Assembly: GCA_030681035.1 (NCBI GenBank) | Contig: JAUXUI010000134.1 | Span: forward strand, 1-45,980 | Direction: 5' to 3' | Length of the DNA stretch: 45,980 nucleotides | Origin: Lysobacteraceae bacterium | GTDB lineage: Bacteria; Pseudomonadota; Gammaproteobacteria; Xanthomonadales; Xanthomonadaceae | Part shown: positions 19,092 to 28,027 of the stretch, in pieces | Layout: each line of letters begins with the position of its first letter | Position numbering within the stretch: the stretch's first letter is position 1 | Translations under genes and position numbers: made by a program | Notes under the pieces: generated by a model | What the model saw: the letters and a program-made list of their open reading frames with translations, nothing else | What the model was told of the DNA's origin: nothing | Databases searched by the model: none

Positions 19092-20030
19092 ATGCAAATC
19101 TCGATTCATACCGTCCCCGCCAGCAAGGGCTTGAACTGGATCACCCAATCTCTGGATGTCGCCGGCCGCCGGCCCGGACTGGTGCTCAGCACCATGCTGT
19201 TGGGCTTGTTTTTACTGCTCGTTGTTGCGTTGTTCGCAGCGATGCCAGGCGCTGTGCTGGTGGCCATGGCCGGTGCTGATAACGCGCTCGACCTGCCATT
19301 CAGCCCGATATGGGTGCTGATGGCGTTGCCGGTGCTGACCATCATTTTTGTGCAACCGCTGCTGTTTGCCGGGATGCTGCACGTATTGCGCGAGGTCGAT
19401 GCCGGGCGCCCGGTCGGCATCATGGGCATCCTGGCAGGGCTGGCTGGCGGGCAAACCATGGCGCTGGCGAGCATTGGTTTGGTGCAGCTTGCAGCAAGCG
19501 CGCTCAATCTGTTGTTCACGCGCTTGTTTGGCGGCGCGGAATACATGGCGCAATACGGCAATTATGTAGCTTCAGCGTTGAAAGGGGTAATGGTTGCGCC
19601 GCCGGTGGCCGAGCACGAGGCGCTGTTGTTTTTATCCGGTCTGGCAATTGGGTTTTTTGCCTTCACCGCGCAGATGTATGCCATTGCCCAGGTACAGTTT
19701 CAGCGCCGCGAACCCTTGGCGGCGGTCATTGCCAGCCTGATTGCCTCGGTTCGCAATGTGTTGCCGTTGACCGTGGCTGGCCTGGTGATGGGAGTCGGCT
19801 TGTTTGCCGGGATCATCGTGCTGATGCTGGCCGGTGGCTTGTTGGTCATGATCGCGTCGTTCATCGCCAAAGCGCTGGGCAGTCTGATTGCACTGCTGGT
19901 TGGCCTGTTCGCCATGGCGCTGGTATTCACGCTGATGTTCGGCGGAATCTATCTGTCGTGGCGCGACATGTTCAGTGATGAGCAACCACCGGCCAGCGAA
20001 CCGCCGCAGCAGGTACAGGCGGAGATGTAA
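19092..20030 (+). CDS. BPSS1780-like membrane protein
   Basis: This 312-residue integral membrane protein has about six hydrophobic segments, starting with [21 protein letters not shown], and a short acidic, Pro-rich tail ([13 protein letters not shown]). The opening, where [20 protein letters not shown] precedes the first helix, resembles the BPSS1780 family of betaproteobacterial and gammaproteobacterial inner-membrane proteins, whose function is unknown. An AAGG motif precedes the ATG. It lies 349 bases before the zinc-ribbon membrane operon on the same strand. Both begin with stretches that look alike (a short amphipathic lead, then wide hydrophobic blocks), so a functional relation is possible but unproven. 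Confidence 0.65.
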   Translation: MQISIHTVPASKGLNWITQSLDVAGRRPGLVLSTMLLGLFLLLVVALFAAMPGAVLVAMAGADNALDLPFSPIWVLMALPVLTIIFVQPLLFAGMLHVLREVDAGRPVGIMGILAGLAGGQTMALASIGLVQLAASALNLLFTRLFGGAEYMAQYGNYVASALKGVMVAPPVAEHEALLFLSGLAIGFFAFTAQMYAIAQVQFQRREPLAAVIASLIASVRNVLPLTVAGLVMGVGLFAGIIVLMLAGGLLVMIASFIAKALGSLIALLVGLFAMALVFTLMFGGIYLSWRDMFSDEQPPASEPPQQVQAEM

Positions 20031-20379
20031 GCAGACGAGCAAGCGCGTCACTTAATCAGCGTCATGCTCGTCACCTGAGCAAGACAAGGCGAGGCTGCGG
20101 CTTCGGTTACGCGACAATCGAGCAGTTGTAGTTGAACCAATGCGGTAGCCCATATACCATCGGGCGACAAGGGGTGCGCGGCAACGTCGCGCGGGTTCGC
20201 AGCAAGAAGGGGGCTTGTGTGAATGAGCGGCTATCTGATCGAATCATATTTCGTTCGCATGCCGCTTGCGGGTGTGGCATGTCGCGATGTCGATAGCCGA
20301 CAGGTTTCCTGGTTGCTCGGACATCGCCCGCGACTGACCGCTACGAATTGATTACATAACCAATCCGGGAGACCGTGCG
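20031..20379 (+). other. 349-base leader upstream of the zinc-ribbon membrane operon
   Basis: I find no supported gene here. The longest plus-strand frames are under 30 codons and resemble nothing. It contains a short inverted repeat, TGCTC/GAGCA, near 20069-20085. A promoter for the next operon is expected here, but no clean -35/-10 pair stands out. A GGGAGA motif before the ATG at 20380 serves as ribosome site. Confidence 0.4.
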
Positions 20380-21534
20380 ATGACTGTTATTGGTCAAGTG
20401 AATGCTGTTTCGCTGCTGGGAGCACTCGACGCCACCCGCAACTGGCGGGCATACGTGGCTTTGCTGCTCGGTGGCCTCGTCGCCACGCTGGCAGGCGCGC
20501 TGACAGGGTATTTCGTTTTCCGTTTCCAGATGTGGAATATGGGGGCGATATCGGCGCTGATTGGCGGTATCGGTTTCATCGTCTCAGTGCTGATATTTGT
20601 CGTGGCATTTTCGGCCGCCGGAACCAGCTTGCTCGATCAGGCAAAAGGCATTCCACAGCGTCCGTTGATATCCTTGTTTTTTTCCGGGGTCGGCTCGCTG
20701 GGAAGATTGTTGTTGCTTGGCCTCGCGTTGCTTTTGATCTACACAGCAATTCTCATTGGGGTAATCGTATTATTGTTTTTGGCAAAGATTCCGGGTATAG
20801 GGCCGCTGTTTTATGGCCTGGTTTTCCCGCTTGCTGCGTTGGTATTCGGGCTGTTTGGGTTCGTGGTGGTATTCGTGGTCAATCCGTTGGCGGCACCTGC
20901 GGTTTGGGATGGTAATGGCGTGATGCAAACGCTTGCCAAACTGCTCACGTTGGCACGTCGCGACATGCTGAAAATCGTCGTGAGCCAGTCCTTGCTGTTT
21001 TTGCTGTTGCTGTTTGTCGGCGCGATCCTCTTCGGCACGATCTTCGGTGGGATCAGCTCTGCGTCTGCCGTTTCGGCCATGATCATCGATCTTCCGCGCG
21101 GAATGGGTATTGCGAGCAGTATGTACGCGCTGCAATCGTTGGCGCTCTCTGGCAATGGCTATATTGGCGCGTGGTCAATCGGTGTGGCGCTTCTTCTCGG
21201 TAGCGTTGCCTTGGCTCTGTTGCTCATTGCCATCAGCGGCAACTGCATCATCTATCTGCAATACGCGGCAAACGTCGATGCCAGCGGCATGGAAGAAACC
21301 TTGCGCTTGCGCGCGCAGCAATTGAAAGCCAAAGCTGAAGCCGTGCAGGCGCAGGCAAAGCAGCAGGCCGCTGCTGCGCAGCAAGCATGGCAGGAGCGGC
21401 AGCGCGAGGCGGCACGGCCACCGCTGACGGGGGCCGCGCCGATGAAAGCATGCCCGCAATGCCAGTCACCGGTGACCAAGGATGATGTTTTCTGCGGCCA
21501 CTGCGGGCATCGGCAGTCAGGCAATGGCGGTTAA
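20380..21534 (+). CDS. Multi-pass membrane protein with C-terminal zinc ribbon
   Basis: This 384-residue protein has about six or seven transmembrane segments across residues 25-300. They include two Gly/Leu/Val-rich blocks resembling DUF4013/Yip1-like folds, for example LLLLGLALLLIYTAILIGVIV. An Ala/Gln/Lys-rich coiled-coil segment (about 305-345, RAQQLKAKAEAVQAQAKQQ) follows. The protein ends in a single CxxC-x10-CxxC zinc ribbon with Cys 358, 361, 372 and 375. No catalytic motif is seen. It is the first gene of a compact group: the next gene starts 33 bases on, and both partners downstream share the same zinc module. I do not recognise a named family; the architecture is described from sequence only. 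Confidence 0.75.
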   Translation: MTVIGQVNAVSLLGALDATRNWRAYVALLLGGLVATLAGALTGYFVFRFQMWNMGAISALIGGIGFIVSVLIFVVAFSAAGTSLLDQAKGIPQRPLISLFFSGVGSLGRLLLLGLALLLIYTAILIGVIVLLFLAKIPGIGPLFYGLVFPLAALVFGLFGFVVVFVVNPLAAPAVWDGNGVMQTLAKLLTLARRDMLKIVVSQSLLFLLLLFVGAILFGTIFGGISSASAVSAMIIDLPRGMGIASSMYALQSLALSGNGYIGAWSIGVALLLGSVALALLLIAISGNCIIYLQYAANVDASGMEETLRLRAQQLKAKAEAVQAQAKQQAAAAQQAWQERQREAARPPLTGAAPMKACPQCQSPVTKDDVFCGHCGHRQSGNGG

Positions 21535-21567
21535 TGCGTGCCGGAACATAGAGGGGAGCATGCCAGA

Positions 21568-23139
21568 GTGGATTGTCCTGATTGTCATACCCGCAACGCA
21601 GATGGTGCAAAGTTTTGTCGGCAGTGTGGCCACGACCTGAAAAGCACGACTGCCGCACAACCGGCCACGGCGGCGGCCCTAGCAAACCACACCGGCAGCC
21701 AATGCGCGCATTGCGCCGCGCCGTTGCGGCCGGGCGCAGCATTTTGCGGTCGTTGCGGCACATCAACGCATACTGCGCCAGGCGCAGCCGCGCCTTCGGC
21801 AACTGCGCCCGATACACCTGCGGCGAGGGTAGTCAAAGCACCTGCTGGCGCAGCGGAGCAAGCGCCAACGGTGCCGGCCGCAACAGCATGTCCGCATTGC
21901 GACGCGCCATTGCGCCCAGGAGTTGTGTTTTGCGGGCGCTGCGGAAAATCGTCGACGGCCTTGGTTGCCGCAACCGCTGCCGCGCCAGCAGCCGCGAAGT
22001 CGGCTCCGGTGATGCCAACGCCAGCGGCGCCGGCAACTGCGGCCACCACAAATGTTTCCTCGCAGCCTGCCGCCAGGCCGGTAGATCCAAACGTATCGGA
22101 GTGCAATCACTGTGCCGCGCCACTGCGACCCGACGCGGAGTTTTGTGCGCAATGCGGCACGCCGACACAAAAGGCAGGTACGGCTGCCGCAGCCAAATCA
22201 ACAGCGCAGACGCACTCGATCTGGGAGGCGCCAACGCCCGGCGATGAGCCAGGCCAAACAGCGCAAGACACACAACGCACGGCTGCACCTGCGGTGCAGA
22301 CGTCACCCGAACCACCCGCAGCGCAACGCAGCGCAGTTGCCGCCCAAAGCAAGCAACCACCGCTACTCGTGGTGCTGCTTGTTGCGGCCTTGGTTGTTGC
22401 GTTGTTGGTGGGAGGCGTTGTGTGGTGGCGGCTGCACGACGCCGGCGGAACGGAGGTTGTGCAACAACCGGCGGCTGCCGAACCGCAGGTTGCCCCCGCG
22501 TCGCCAGTCCAGGCACAACCAGAGCCGGTGGCGACGGTGCCATTCGTCGGCGAGTGGCTTGTCGAGAAAGATCTCGACAACCCCGGCCAATCGCCAGATG
22601 TGGGCGTCATTCGTTTCAGCACGGATCGTTTTCGCTTCAAGGGCGAGACGCGCGAGGTACGTTACTTGGTGCGCGGCAACGGCCTTTTCGGCATTCGATT
22701 CCCCGATGAGGATGGTGGGGGGCCAGGTGACGATGACCCGCTCGGCATAAAATTCATCGATGCGGATCATGTGGTCTTGTTCAGTCAGGAGTTTGAGTTG
22801 GGTTTGGTGCGACGCGACTCAGTGGCGGGGCAGGCGGTTTTGGCCAAGGCCAACGCGCAAGTTGCGCCGCCAAATGCACCGGCTGCACCGACTGCCCCGA
22901 AGCCGGCGACAAATCCCACGCTGCCGGTCGCGAAAGCCACGCCGAACCCGATTCAGCTGGCGATCAATGCCAGTCTCGATGAAGGTCGGCGCTGCGTCGC
23001 CAACAAAAAATACGATTGCGCAGTCAGCAGCGCCAATGCAGTGTTGCGGCTTGCACCGCGCAATGCGGCGGCACTGGCGATGAAGCGGGAGGCTGAGGCA
23101 GCACAGGCAAGCGCCTTGTCGGAAATTGAAATTCGCTGA
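21568..23139 (+). CDS. Membrane protein with four tandem zinc ribbons and periplasmic domain
   Basis: This is a 523-residue protein from a GTG at 21568, backed by the purine-rich AGGGGAG about ten bases upstream; a GTG at 21538 is the alternative. The N-terminal half holds four CxxC-x10-CxxC zinc ribbons. Their first Cys residues are 3, 46, 108 and 179, and Ala/Pro/Thr-rich linkers join them. Three of the four repeat the core APLRPxxxFC. A single transmembrane helix follows near 264-286 (VVLLVAALVVALLVGG). Beyond it come a lipocalin-like or beta-rich domain (VPFVGEWLVEKDLDNPG) and a TPR-like end (CAVSSANAVLRLAPRNAAAL). The topology implies zinc ribbons in the cytoplasm and the sensor-like domain outside. 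No known function. Confidence 0.8.
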   Translation: MDCPDCHTRNADGAKFCRQCGHDLKSTTAAQPATAAALANHTGSQCAHCAAPLRPGAAFCGRCGTSTHTAPGAAAPSATAPDTPAARVVKAPAGAAEQAPTVPAATACPHCDAPLRPGVVFCGRCGKSSTALVAATAAAPAAAKSAPVMPTPAAPATAATTNVSSQPAARPVDPNVSECNHCAAPLRPDAEFCAQCGTPTQKAGTAAAAKSTAQTHSIWEAPTPGDEPGQTAQDTQRTAAPAVQTSPEPPAAQRSAVAAQSKQPPLLVVLLVAALVVALLVGGVVWWRLHDAGGTEVVQQPAAAEPQVAPASPVQAQPEPVATVPFVGEWLVEKDLDNPGQSPDVGVIRFSTDRFRFKGETREVRYLVRGNGLFGIRFPDEDGGGPGDDDPLGIKFIDADHVVLFSQEFELGLVRRDSVAGQAVLAKANAQVAPPNAPAAPTAPKPATNPTLPVAKATPNPIQLAINASLDEGRRCVANKKYDCAVSSANAVLRLAPRNAAALAMKREAEAAQASALSEIEIR

Positions 23140-23165
23140 ACAATCGGCTGCAGGGGAGATAACGC

Positions 23166-24944
23166 ATGGCTTATGAGTACAGTTCAACCAGTCGGCGGCT
23201 GGATGTGCCCAATCCGCTGCGCAGCGAGAATGTGTTCTTGTTTGCAGCAGCAGCAATCTTGTTGGCGGCGGCGGTGTACCTGTTGATGATCAGCCGGGGC
23301 GCGATGGCAGCTGGCAATGGCTGGTGGAGCGCCGTGCCACTGGTGGTCGGCGTGATCTTGCTGGTGCGTGCGATCCTGAAGTTGGCGAAGGGTTTGGGGC
23401 AATTGCGGTTCTTCTTCGGGCGTGGGCAGCCGGTTGGGCTGGCTGACGAACTTGGTCAGGATCAGGCAGGTATCAGCGAAAAAGCTGCCGATTTGCGTGA
23501 AACCTTACGCCAGAATGCGCTGACCTACGCCGAGCCACAGGGTGCGCTGAGTGGCTTGCTGTTTAGTTGGATTCCTGACCTGATCTTTGCACCGGCACCG
23601 ATACAACAGGTCACGCAACGGCAGTTCCAGACGGCGCTTGCATTGCTCGCGACAGCATTGTCGTGGGCGGTGAGCATGATTACCTTGAGTGATCCAAAGT
23701 CCAGTGCATGGTCGGGCTTGTTCTACTTTCTGTTTGCAACCTTTCTGCTGGTCAAGCCTTTGGATGCCGGTATTGGCGGGCGTGCGCAGATGGGGATGCG
23801 CAGCCTGGTCGGACTGGTGTTGCTGGCCATGTTCGGCCCAGTATTGATCCCATCGCTCAGCGCCAGCCTGCCCGACATCGGTTGGCTGCGCTTGAACCTG
23901 CAGACCGGGATTCTGATGGCGTCGGCACTGCTTGCGGTAGCTCTGTTTTTTGTTGCGCTGATGCGGCAATTGAATGCGCCGCCGCCGACCACGATGGCCA
24001 GAGAGCAATTGGCACTCTCGTTCAACGCCCATCCCAAGCAATTGCTCGACGAATTGGATCGCTTGTTGCAAGCCAACTGGAGCGAGCAGATTCCCAATCG
24101 GCGCTATGCGTTTGAGGAGCCACAAGTCGGTAGCGGGGCCGGATCTTTTCGTGCCGAGTTGATCGAGGAAACCCAGCCATTGCCGCGCACAGACATGCCG
24201 GTCTATGACCTCGCGGGTTCGCTGGCTTCCCCGCGCTATCGCTGGTTGGTGTGGCTCGATGTAGCCGCGCTGGCGTTTACCATCGGTGAAGCACTGGGCT
24301 GGGTGGCATTTGCTCATGCATTTGACCCTGCAGGCGTGGCGCGTGATGCGTTGTTTTGGGCGAGTCTCGCCATTGCTTTGCTGGTGGTGGCCCGTTTCTG
24401 CTTCAATGCTGCGCACGTGCTTTGGCTGCGTTTTGATTTTTTATCCGAGATCATCTGGGTTGAGATGAGCGGTAATTATCAGGCGGCGGATTTCGAGTTT
24501 GGCGCGCAGTTTACCGACCGCGTCAAAAGCAAGCGCCAGGTGATCAATATCGAGACGATGACGCTGCGCGTGTGGGTTGCCGAACTTGAAACCGTCAATT
24601 TTGGCAAACAAACGCAGCGCTGGTTGATCGGTATGCGTGGGCTGCGCGACAAGGCGCGGATGTATGCCGAGCACCTTACCGACTTTGCCGGTGCGCAGAG
24701 CATCATTGTTGCGCCAACAGCCGCCGCCGATGTGCAAAAAGTGGCAGCGATGAGCGCGATGAACAAACTGGCCCAGAACAATGCCGGGACCGCAAGTTTG
24801 CCGCAGCCGTTGCTGGCCGCACTGACAGCGGCCGGTGGTGCGCGGTTCTGCCACAGCTGTGGCAGTGGCAATGAAACAGATGCCCGGTTTTGTGGGCAGT
24901 GTGGCACCGGGCTGGAAGACAACAGTCCACATGTCGAACGGTGA
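23166..24944 (+). CDS. Large membrane protein with C-terminal zinc ribbon
   Basis: This 592-residue protein has two N-terminal transmembrane helices (25-75). A group of four to five helices lies at about 160-270, and another pair near 370-425. A soluble segment between them carries MAREQLALSFNAHPKQLLDEL. The C-terminal soluble part (440-560) includes VINIETMTLRVWVAELETVN. It ends in a zinc ribbon with Cys 562, 565, 576 and 579, the same CxxC-x10-CxxC spacing as the two genes before it. An AGGGGAGA site lies before the ATG, and the gap to the previous gene is 26 bases, so the genes are almost certainly co-transcribed. I recognise no named family. Confidence 0.75.
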   Translation: MAYEYSSTSRRLDVPNPLRSENVFLFAAAAILLAAAVYLLMISRGAMAAGNGWWSAVPLVVGVILLVRAILKLAKGLGQLRFFFGRGQPVGLADELGQDQAGISEKAADLRETLRQNALTYAEPQGALSGLLFSWIPDLIFAPAPIQQVTQRQFQTALALLATALSWAVSMITLSDPKSSAWSGLFYFLFATFLLVKPLDAGIGGRAQMGMRSLVGLVLLAMFGPVLIPSLSASLPDIGWLRLNLQTGILMASALLAVALFFVALMRQLNAPPPTTMAREQLALSFNAHPKQLLDELDRLLQANWSEQIPNRRYAFEEPQVGSGAGSFRAELIEETQPLPRTDMPVYDLAGSLASPRYRWLVWLDVAALAFTIGEALGWVAFAHAFDPAGVARDALFWASLAIALLVVARFCFNAAHVLWLRFDFLSEIIWVEMSGNYQAADFEFGAQFTDRVKSKRQVINIETMTLRVWVAELETVNFGKQTQRWLIGMRGLRDKARMYAEHLTDFAGAQSIIVAPTAAADVQKVAAMSAMNKLAQNNAGTASLPQPLLAALTAAGGARFCHSCGSGNETDARFCGQCGTGLEDNSPHVER

Positions 24945-24986
24945 TGGGTCACCGCGACGATAGACGACCAATGGAGGATGTTTAGC

Positions 24987-25682
24987 ATGAAACTGACGTA
25001 TCGCAATTTTAGTGCTGTTGTGCTCGCACCGTTTGTGCTCGCCGCTTGTGCCACGACAGGTGGGCCTGGTGGTACGGCCGGTAACGGAGAACGCGCCTGC
25101 AACCCGGTCGTTGCCGGCGGGATCGGCGCGGCACTCGGCGCGTTGGTCGGCGGCAATGGTGATCGTCTTGCCGGTGCGGCCATTGGTGCTGCGGTTGGTG
25201 CGTTGGCTTGTGTCGCGTTCAATCATCACTCCGAGCAGGTTAAAACTGCCAAACAGGTTGATGACGATTATCGCCGTGTGCATGGCGGCAAATTGCCCGA
25301 GCAACCCGCAGTGGTTCGCTATACCAGTAAGTTTGATCCCGCCAGCATCAAGGCGGGCAGCGAAGCCAAGCTGACCTCGTATATTGAAGTCACCGGTGGC
25401 CGCAATGCCGCAGCGCCGCTGGTCGAGGAAGAGATCGCCTTGTACAAACCCGATGGTGGCCTGGTGCGCAAGGCCAAGAAGGCGGTTGCTGAGCAAGCCA
25501 CTGCCGGAGCTTTCCAGAATACGTTCACCATTCCAATGCCAGCTGGAGTGCCGCAAGGTGACTACAAAGTAACAACGTCGCTTTATGTCGATGGCGTTGT
25601 TGTGGATACCAACGATTCACAACTGCAGGTGGTAATGACATTGCCAGCGCTTGACGGCGCAACGCGAATCGCCGCACGCTGA
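24987..25682 (+). CDS. Glycine-zipper lipoprotein
   Basis: The 231-residue lipoprotein has a lipobox LAAC, with the lipidated Cys at residue 21. After a Gly/Thr-rich stretch comes a glycine-zipper membrane segment (GGIGAALGALVGGNGDRLAG, then AAIGAAVGALACV). A soluble, strand-rich domain follows (FDPASIKAGSEAKLTSYIEV, later VPQGDYKVTTSLYVDG) that resembles an immunoglobulin-like fold. A TGGAGG motif nine bases before the ATG at 24987 decides this start over the ATG at 24978. It is the last gene of the zinc-ribbon membrane operon, 42 bases after the previous stop. Glycine-zipper lipoproteins often bridge or stiffen the envelope; its role here is inferred. Confidence 0.8.
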   Translation: MKLTYRNFSAVVLAPFVLAACATTGGPGGTAGNGERACNPVVAGGIGAALGALVGGNGDRLAGAAIGAAVGALACVAFNHHSEQVKTAKQVDDDYRRVHGGKLPEQPAVVRYTSKFDPASIKAGSEAKLTSYIEVTGGRNAAAPLVEEEIALYKPDGGLVRKAKKAVAEQATAGAFQNTFTIPMPAGVPQGDYKVTTSLYVDGVVVDTNDSQLQVVMTLPALDGATRIAAR

Positions 25683-25691
25683 CCCGTTATC

Positions 25692-25717
25692 GGGTGCTTC
25701 GGAGTACCGAGGCATCC
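25692..25717. terminator. Possible bidirectional terminator hairpin
   Basis: An 11-bp stem (arms 25692-25702 and 25707-25717, two G-T wobbles, loop AGTA) lies in the 53-base gap between the convergent lipoprotein and tatC genes. There is no T-tract on either side, so termination might need Rho or the stem may only protect the 3' ends. Confidence 0.35.
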
Positions 25718-25735
25718 GGTGCAGGCCGCGCCAGA

Positions 25736-26488
25736 TCACTCCGCTGCCGGATCGGATGCCGGCTTGCGCCGTGCAATGATGCTGGCGGCAATCACTCCCA
25801 CTTCATACAACAACAGCATCGGGATAGCCAACATCAACTGCGATAGCGCATCGGGCGGGGTGATGATGGCGGCGACGATGAAGATACCGACCACGACGTA
25901 GCCACGCGATTGCCGCAGTTGCGCTGGCTTCACCACGCCCAGCGCTACCAGCACGATCACTGCAATCGGCATTTCAAACGACAGGCCGGCAGCAAGGAAG
26001 ATGATCAACACAAAATCGAGATAACGGCTGATGTCGGTCATCATCGCCACGCCACTGGGGGTAGTCGCGGTGAGAAAGGCGAATACCGCCGGCAGCATGA
26101 TGAAATAGGCGAATGCGCAGCCGAGGTAAAACAACAGTACTGCTGAAACCAGCAGCGGTTTGGCGAGGCGTCGCTCGTGCTTGTACAGCCCCGGCGCCAC
26201 GAATGCCCAGGCCTGATACAGCAGCACCGGCATCGACACGATCAATGCCACGAAGAATGCCAGTTTGATCGGTGCGAAAAACGGGCTGGCGACATCGATG
26301 GCGACCAGTTGCCCGCCAGCCGGTAGTTTGGCCAGCAGCGGGTCGGCGAGTAGCTGATAGAGCCGGTTGGCAAAAGGCACCAGCACGGCAAACACGCCAA
26401 CCAGCGCCAGCACGCCGCGCATCAGTCGCGTGCGCAGTTCAATCAAGTGCGAGAACAGGCTGTCGCCGTCATCACTCAGGCGATTCAT
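25736..26488 (-). CDS. tatC: Twin-arginine translocase subunit TatC
   Basis: This 250-residue inner-membrane protein recognises twin-arginine signal peptides and forms the receptor complex with TatB. It shows the family's N-terminal [12 protein letters not shown] and six transmembrane helices. The conserved periplasmic-side motif [14 protein letters not shown] is followed by [11 protein letters not shown]. Length is normal. The start codon overlaps the tatB stop by four bases (ATGA), which shows the tatABC operon. The gene converges on the glycine-zipper lipoprotein. Confidence 0.97.
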   Translation of the reverse strand: MNRLSDDGDSLFSHLIELRTRLMRGVLALVGVFAVLVPFANRLYQLLADPLLAKLPAGGQLVAIDVASPFFAPIKLAFFVALIVSMPVLLYQAWAFVAPGLYKHERRLAKPLLVSAVLLFYLGCAFAYFIMLPAVFAFLTATTPSGVAMMTDISRYLDFVLIIFLAAGLSFEMPIAVIVLVALGVVKPAQLRQSRGYVVVGIFIVAAIITPPDALSQLMLAIPMLLLYEVGVIAASIIARRKPASDPAAE

Positions 26489-26880
26489 GGTTTGTCTGTC
26501 GGTGGATTTTCGATAGCAGCAGGTGAGTCGCCAGCGTCTGCCGCTTTTTCGCCAGCCGCAGCATCGGCTGTTGCTTCTGGTTGCACGGCGGCGGTTGCGG
26601 CGCTGGCAGTGGAGGCAACGGTACGCGCAGCGCTATCGAGATTGGCATTGGCATCGCGCGCGATGGCGTTGAGTTCGTCACCTTGTGCCGACAGGCTGCG
26701 GCGCAAGTCTTCGGTTGCCAGTTCGCGTTCCAGCTCGGTTTTTACCGAATACCACTGGGCACGGGCACGGCGCACCCACAAACCGGCAAAGCGCGCGGCT
26801 TTTGGCAGGCGCTCGGGGCCGAGTACCAGCAGCGCAATGACCGCTACAAGCAGCAGTTCACTGAATCCGATACCAAACAT
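26485..26880 (-). CDS. tatB: Twin-arginine translocase subunit TatB
   Basis: The 131-residue TatB has the N-terminal membrane helix and hinge [20 protein letters not shown], then [20 protein letters not shown]. The conserved Glu in helix 1 and the Gly-Pro hinge are both visible, and an amphipathic helix follows. The C terminus is a low-complexity Ala/Pro/Asp-rich tail, as usual for TatB. It docks to TatC and receives the folded cargo. It lies between tatA (21 bases away) and tatC (overlapping). Confidence 0.95.
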   Translation of the reverse strand: MFGIGFSELLLVAVIALLVLGPERLPKAARFAGLWVRRARAQWYSVKTELERELATEDLRRSLSAQGDELNAIARDANANLDSAARTVASTASAATAAVQPEATADAAAGEKAADAGDSPAAIENPPTDKP

Positions 26881-26901
26881 GGCAGCAGGCCGCAGGCGTA
26901 C

Positions 26902-27129
26902 TTATTGCCGGGTCTTGTCGTCGTGCCGCTCGGCGGACGCGTTTTCGGCTTTCGAGTCGTCCTTGAGACGCTCGACGGGCTTGTCCTTGTCCTCGGCGTC
27001 ATTCATGCCTTTCTTGAAACCCTTGATGGCCTCGCCCAGATCGCTGCCGACGTTCTTCAGGCGCTTGGTGCCGAAGATCAACAATACGATAACCAGAATG
27101 ATGAGCAACTGCTGCCAACCGATACCCAT
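26902..27129 (-). CDS. tatA: Twin-arginine translocase subunit TatA
   Basis: The 75-residue TatA is the pore-forming component that polymerises around TatBC. It begins with a single helix ([18 protein letters not shown]), the hinge [10 protein letters not shown] and an amphipathic helix [15 protein letters not shown] charged Asp/Lys-rich tail ends the protein. An AGGAATT ribosome site precedes the ATG. It is the first gene of tatABC and probably sets the operon's promoter in the 72-base gap before it. There I see only a weak -10-like TATGCT. Confidence 0.95.
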   Translation of the reverse strand: MGIGWQQLLIILVIVLLIFGTKRLKNVGSDLGEAIKGFKKGMNDAEDKDKPVERLKDDSKAENASAERHDDKTRQ

Positions 27130-27201
27130 GAATAATTCCTGCCAGATTCGTCAAGACGCCGAGCATAGCGCGACTACGCTCAAAACGTCAGTGACCGATG
27201 C

Positions 27202-27873
27202 TCAATGACTGGTGTATTCCTCAAGCCGATCACGGAAATCGACCATCGGGTTGCTGGGTGCATTGACCCGACCCTCGAAAATTGCCCGCGGCGTGGTGTT
27301 GGCGCCATAGGCGGCGGCGTTGGCCTTGTCATCGATCGACACCACCGCGCCATCGAGCGCGATACCGGCAAACAGCCCGCGCGAGCGCGACCATGAATAG
27401 ATTTCGGCCTTGAGTTGACCGTCGGTTGAAGCCGATGCGGTACGCCCCACCGGACCGGCCGCGACTGCAGCATCGGCACCCAGGGTGAACTTGCCGTTGA
27501 CGATGCCATCCACACCGCGGCGTGTACGAAACACCAGCACCACGTCGGTGCTGCTGATACCGAACTGAAAACCGAAGCTGCCACCGGCGATGGTGATGAA
27601 GCTGGGATTGCTCCACACGCCATTGGCCTGGCGCACCGAAATCAAGCCGCGGCCGAAACGTCCGCCAACGATCAAGCCGGCCTTGACCACGCCCGGGATA
27701 ACCGCCACTGCCTGCGCATCGCGCAGCATCGCCTCGGGGATGGATTGCTCGGGCACCAACATCACCTTGTCGAGCACTTTAACCGAATCGCGTGCGCGCT
27801 CGTCCTGCTTTTCACCGGCGATGGCAACGGCGCTGAGGGATAACAGGCAGATCAGGGCGAATAAACGCGTCAT
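27202..27873 (-). CDS. SYLF-domain (Ysc84-like) lipid-binding protein
   Basis: This 223-residue exported protein has a signal peptide (LFALICLLSLSAVAIAG). A complete SYLF domain follows with the core AVAVIPGVVKAGLIVGGRFG and GGSFGFQFGISSTDVVLVF. In bacteria SYLF proteins are periplasmic or outer-membrane associated and are thought to bind phospholipids; the domain is shared with eukaryotic Ysc84/SH3YL1. The exact role is unknown. It sits just upstream of tatABC on the same strand, and its substrate is not evident. Whether it uses the Sec or Tat route cannot be told, but no twin arginine is visible in its signal peptide. Confidence 0.85.
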   Translation of the reverse strand: MTRLFALICLLSLSAVAIAGEKQDERARDSVKVLDKVMLVPEQSIPEAMLRDAQAVAVIPGVVKAGLIVGGRFGRGLISVRQANGVWSNPSFITIAGGSFGFQFGISSTDVVLVFRTRRGVDGIVNGKFTLGADAAVAAGPVGRTASASTDGQLKAEIYSWSRSRGLFAGIALDGAVVSIDDKANAAAYGANTTPRAIFEGRVNAPSNPMVDFRDRLEEYTSH

Positions 27874-28027
27874 GGTGGCTCCGGGGCGTAAGGATAAACA
27901 GCAACAGTATGGCTGCTGGCGATGAATCGCGGCTTAGGGCATTGCTGCACCGGGTGCTGACGGTGGCAATGGTATCGTTTGCAGGCAATCCACGGCATGG
28001 CGGCTGCGTGAGCGGCCAGGAGGAACT

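Noticed and set aside
20219-20310. Short GTG frame of about 26 codons in the leader before 20380
   Set aside because: Too short, Cys/Arg-rich by chance, without a ribosome site or similarity.
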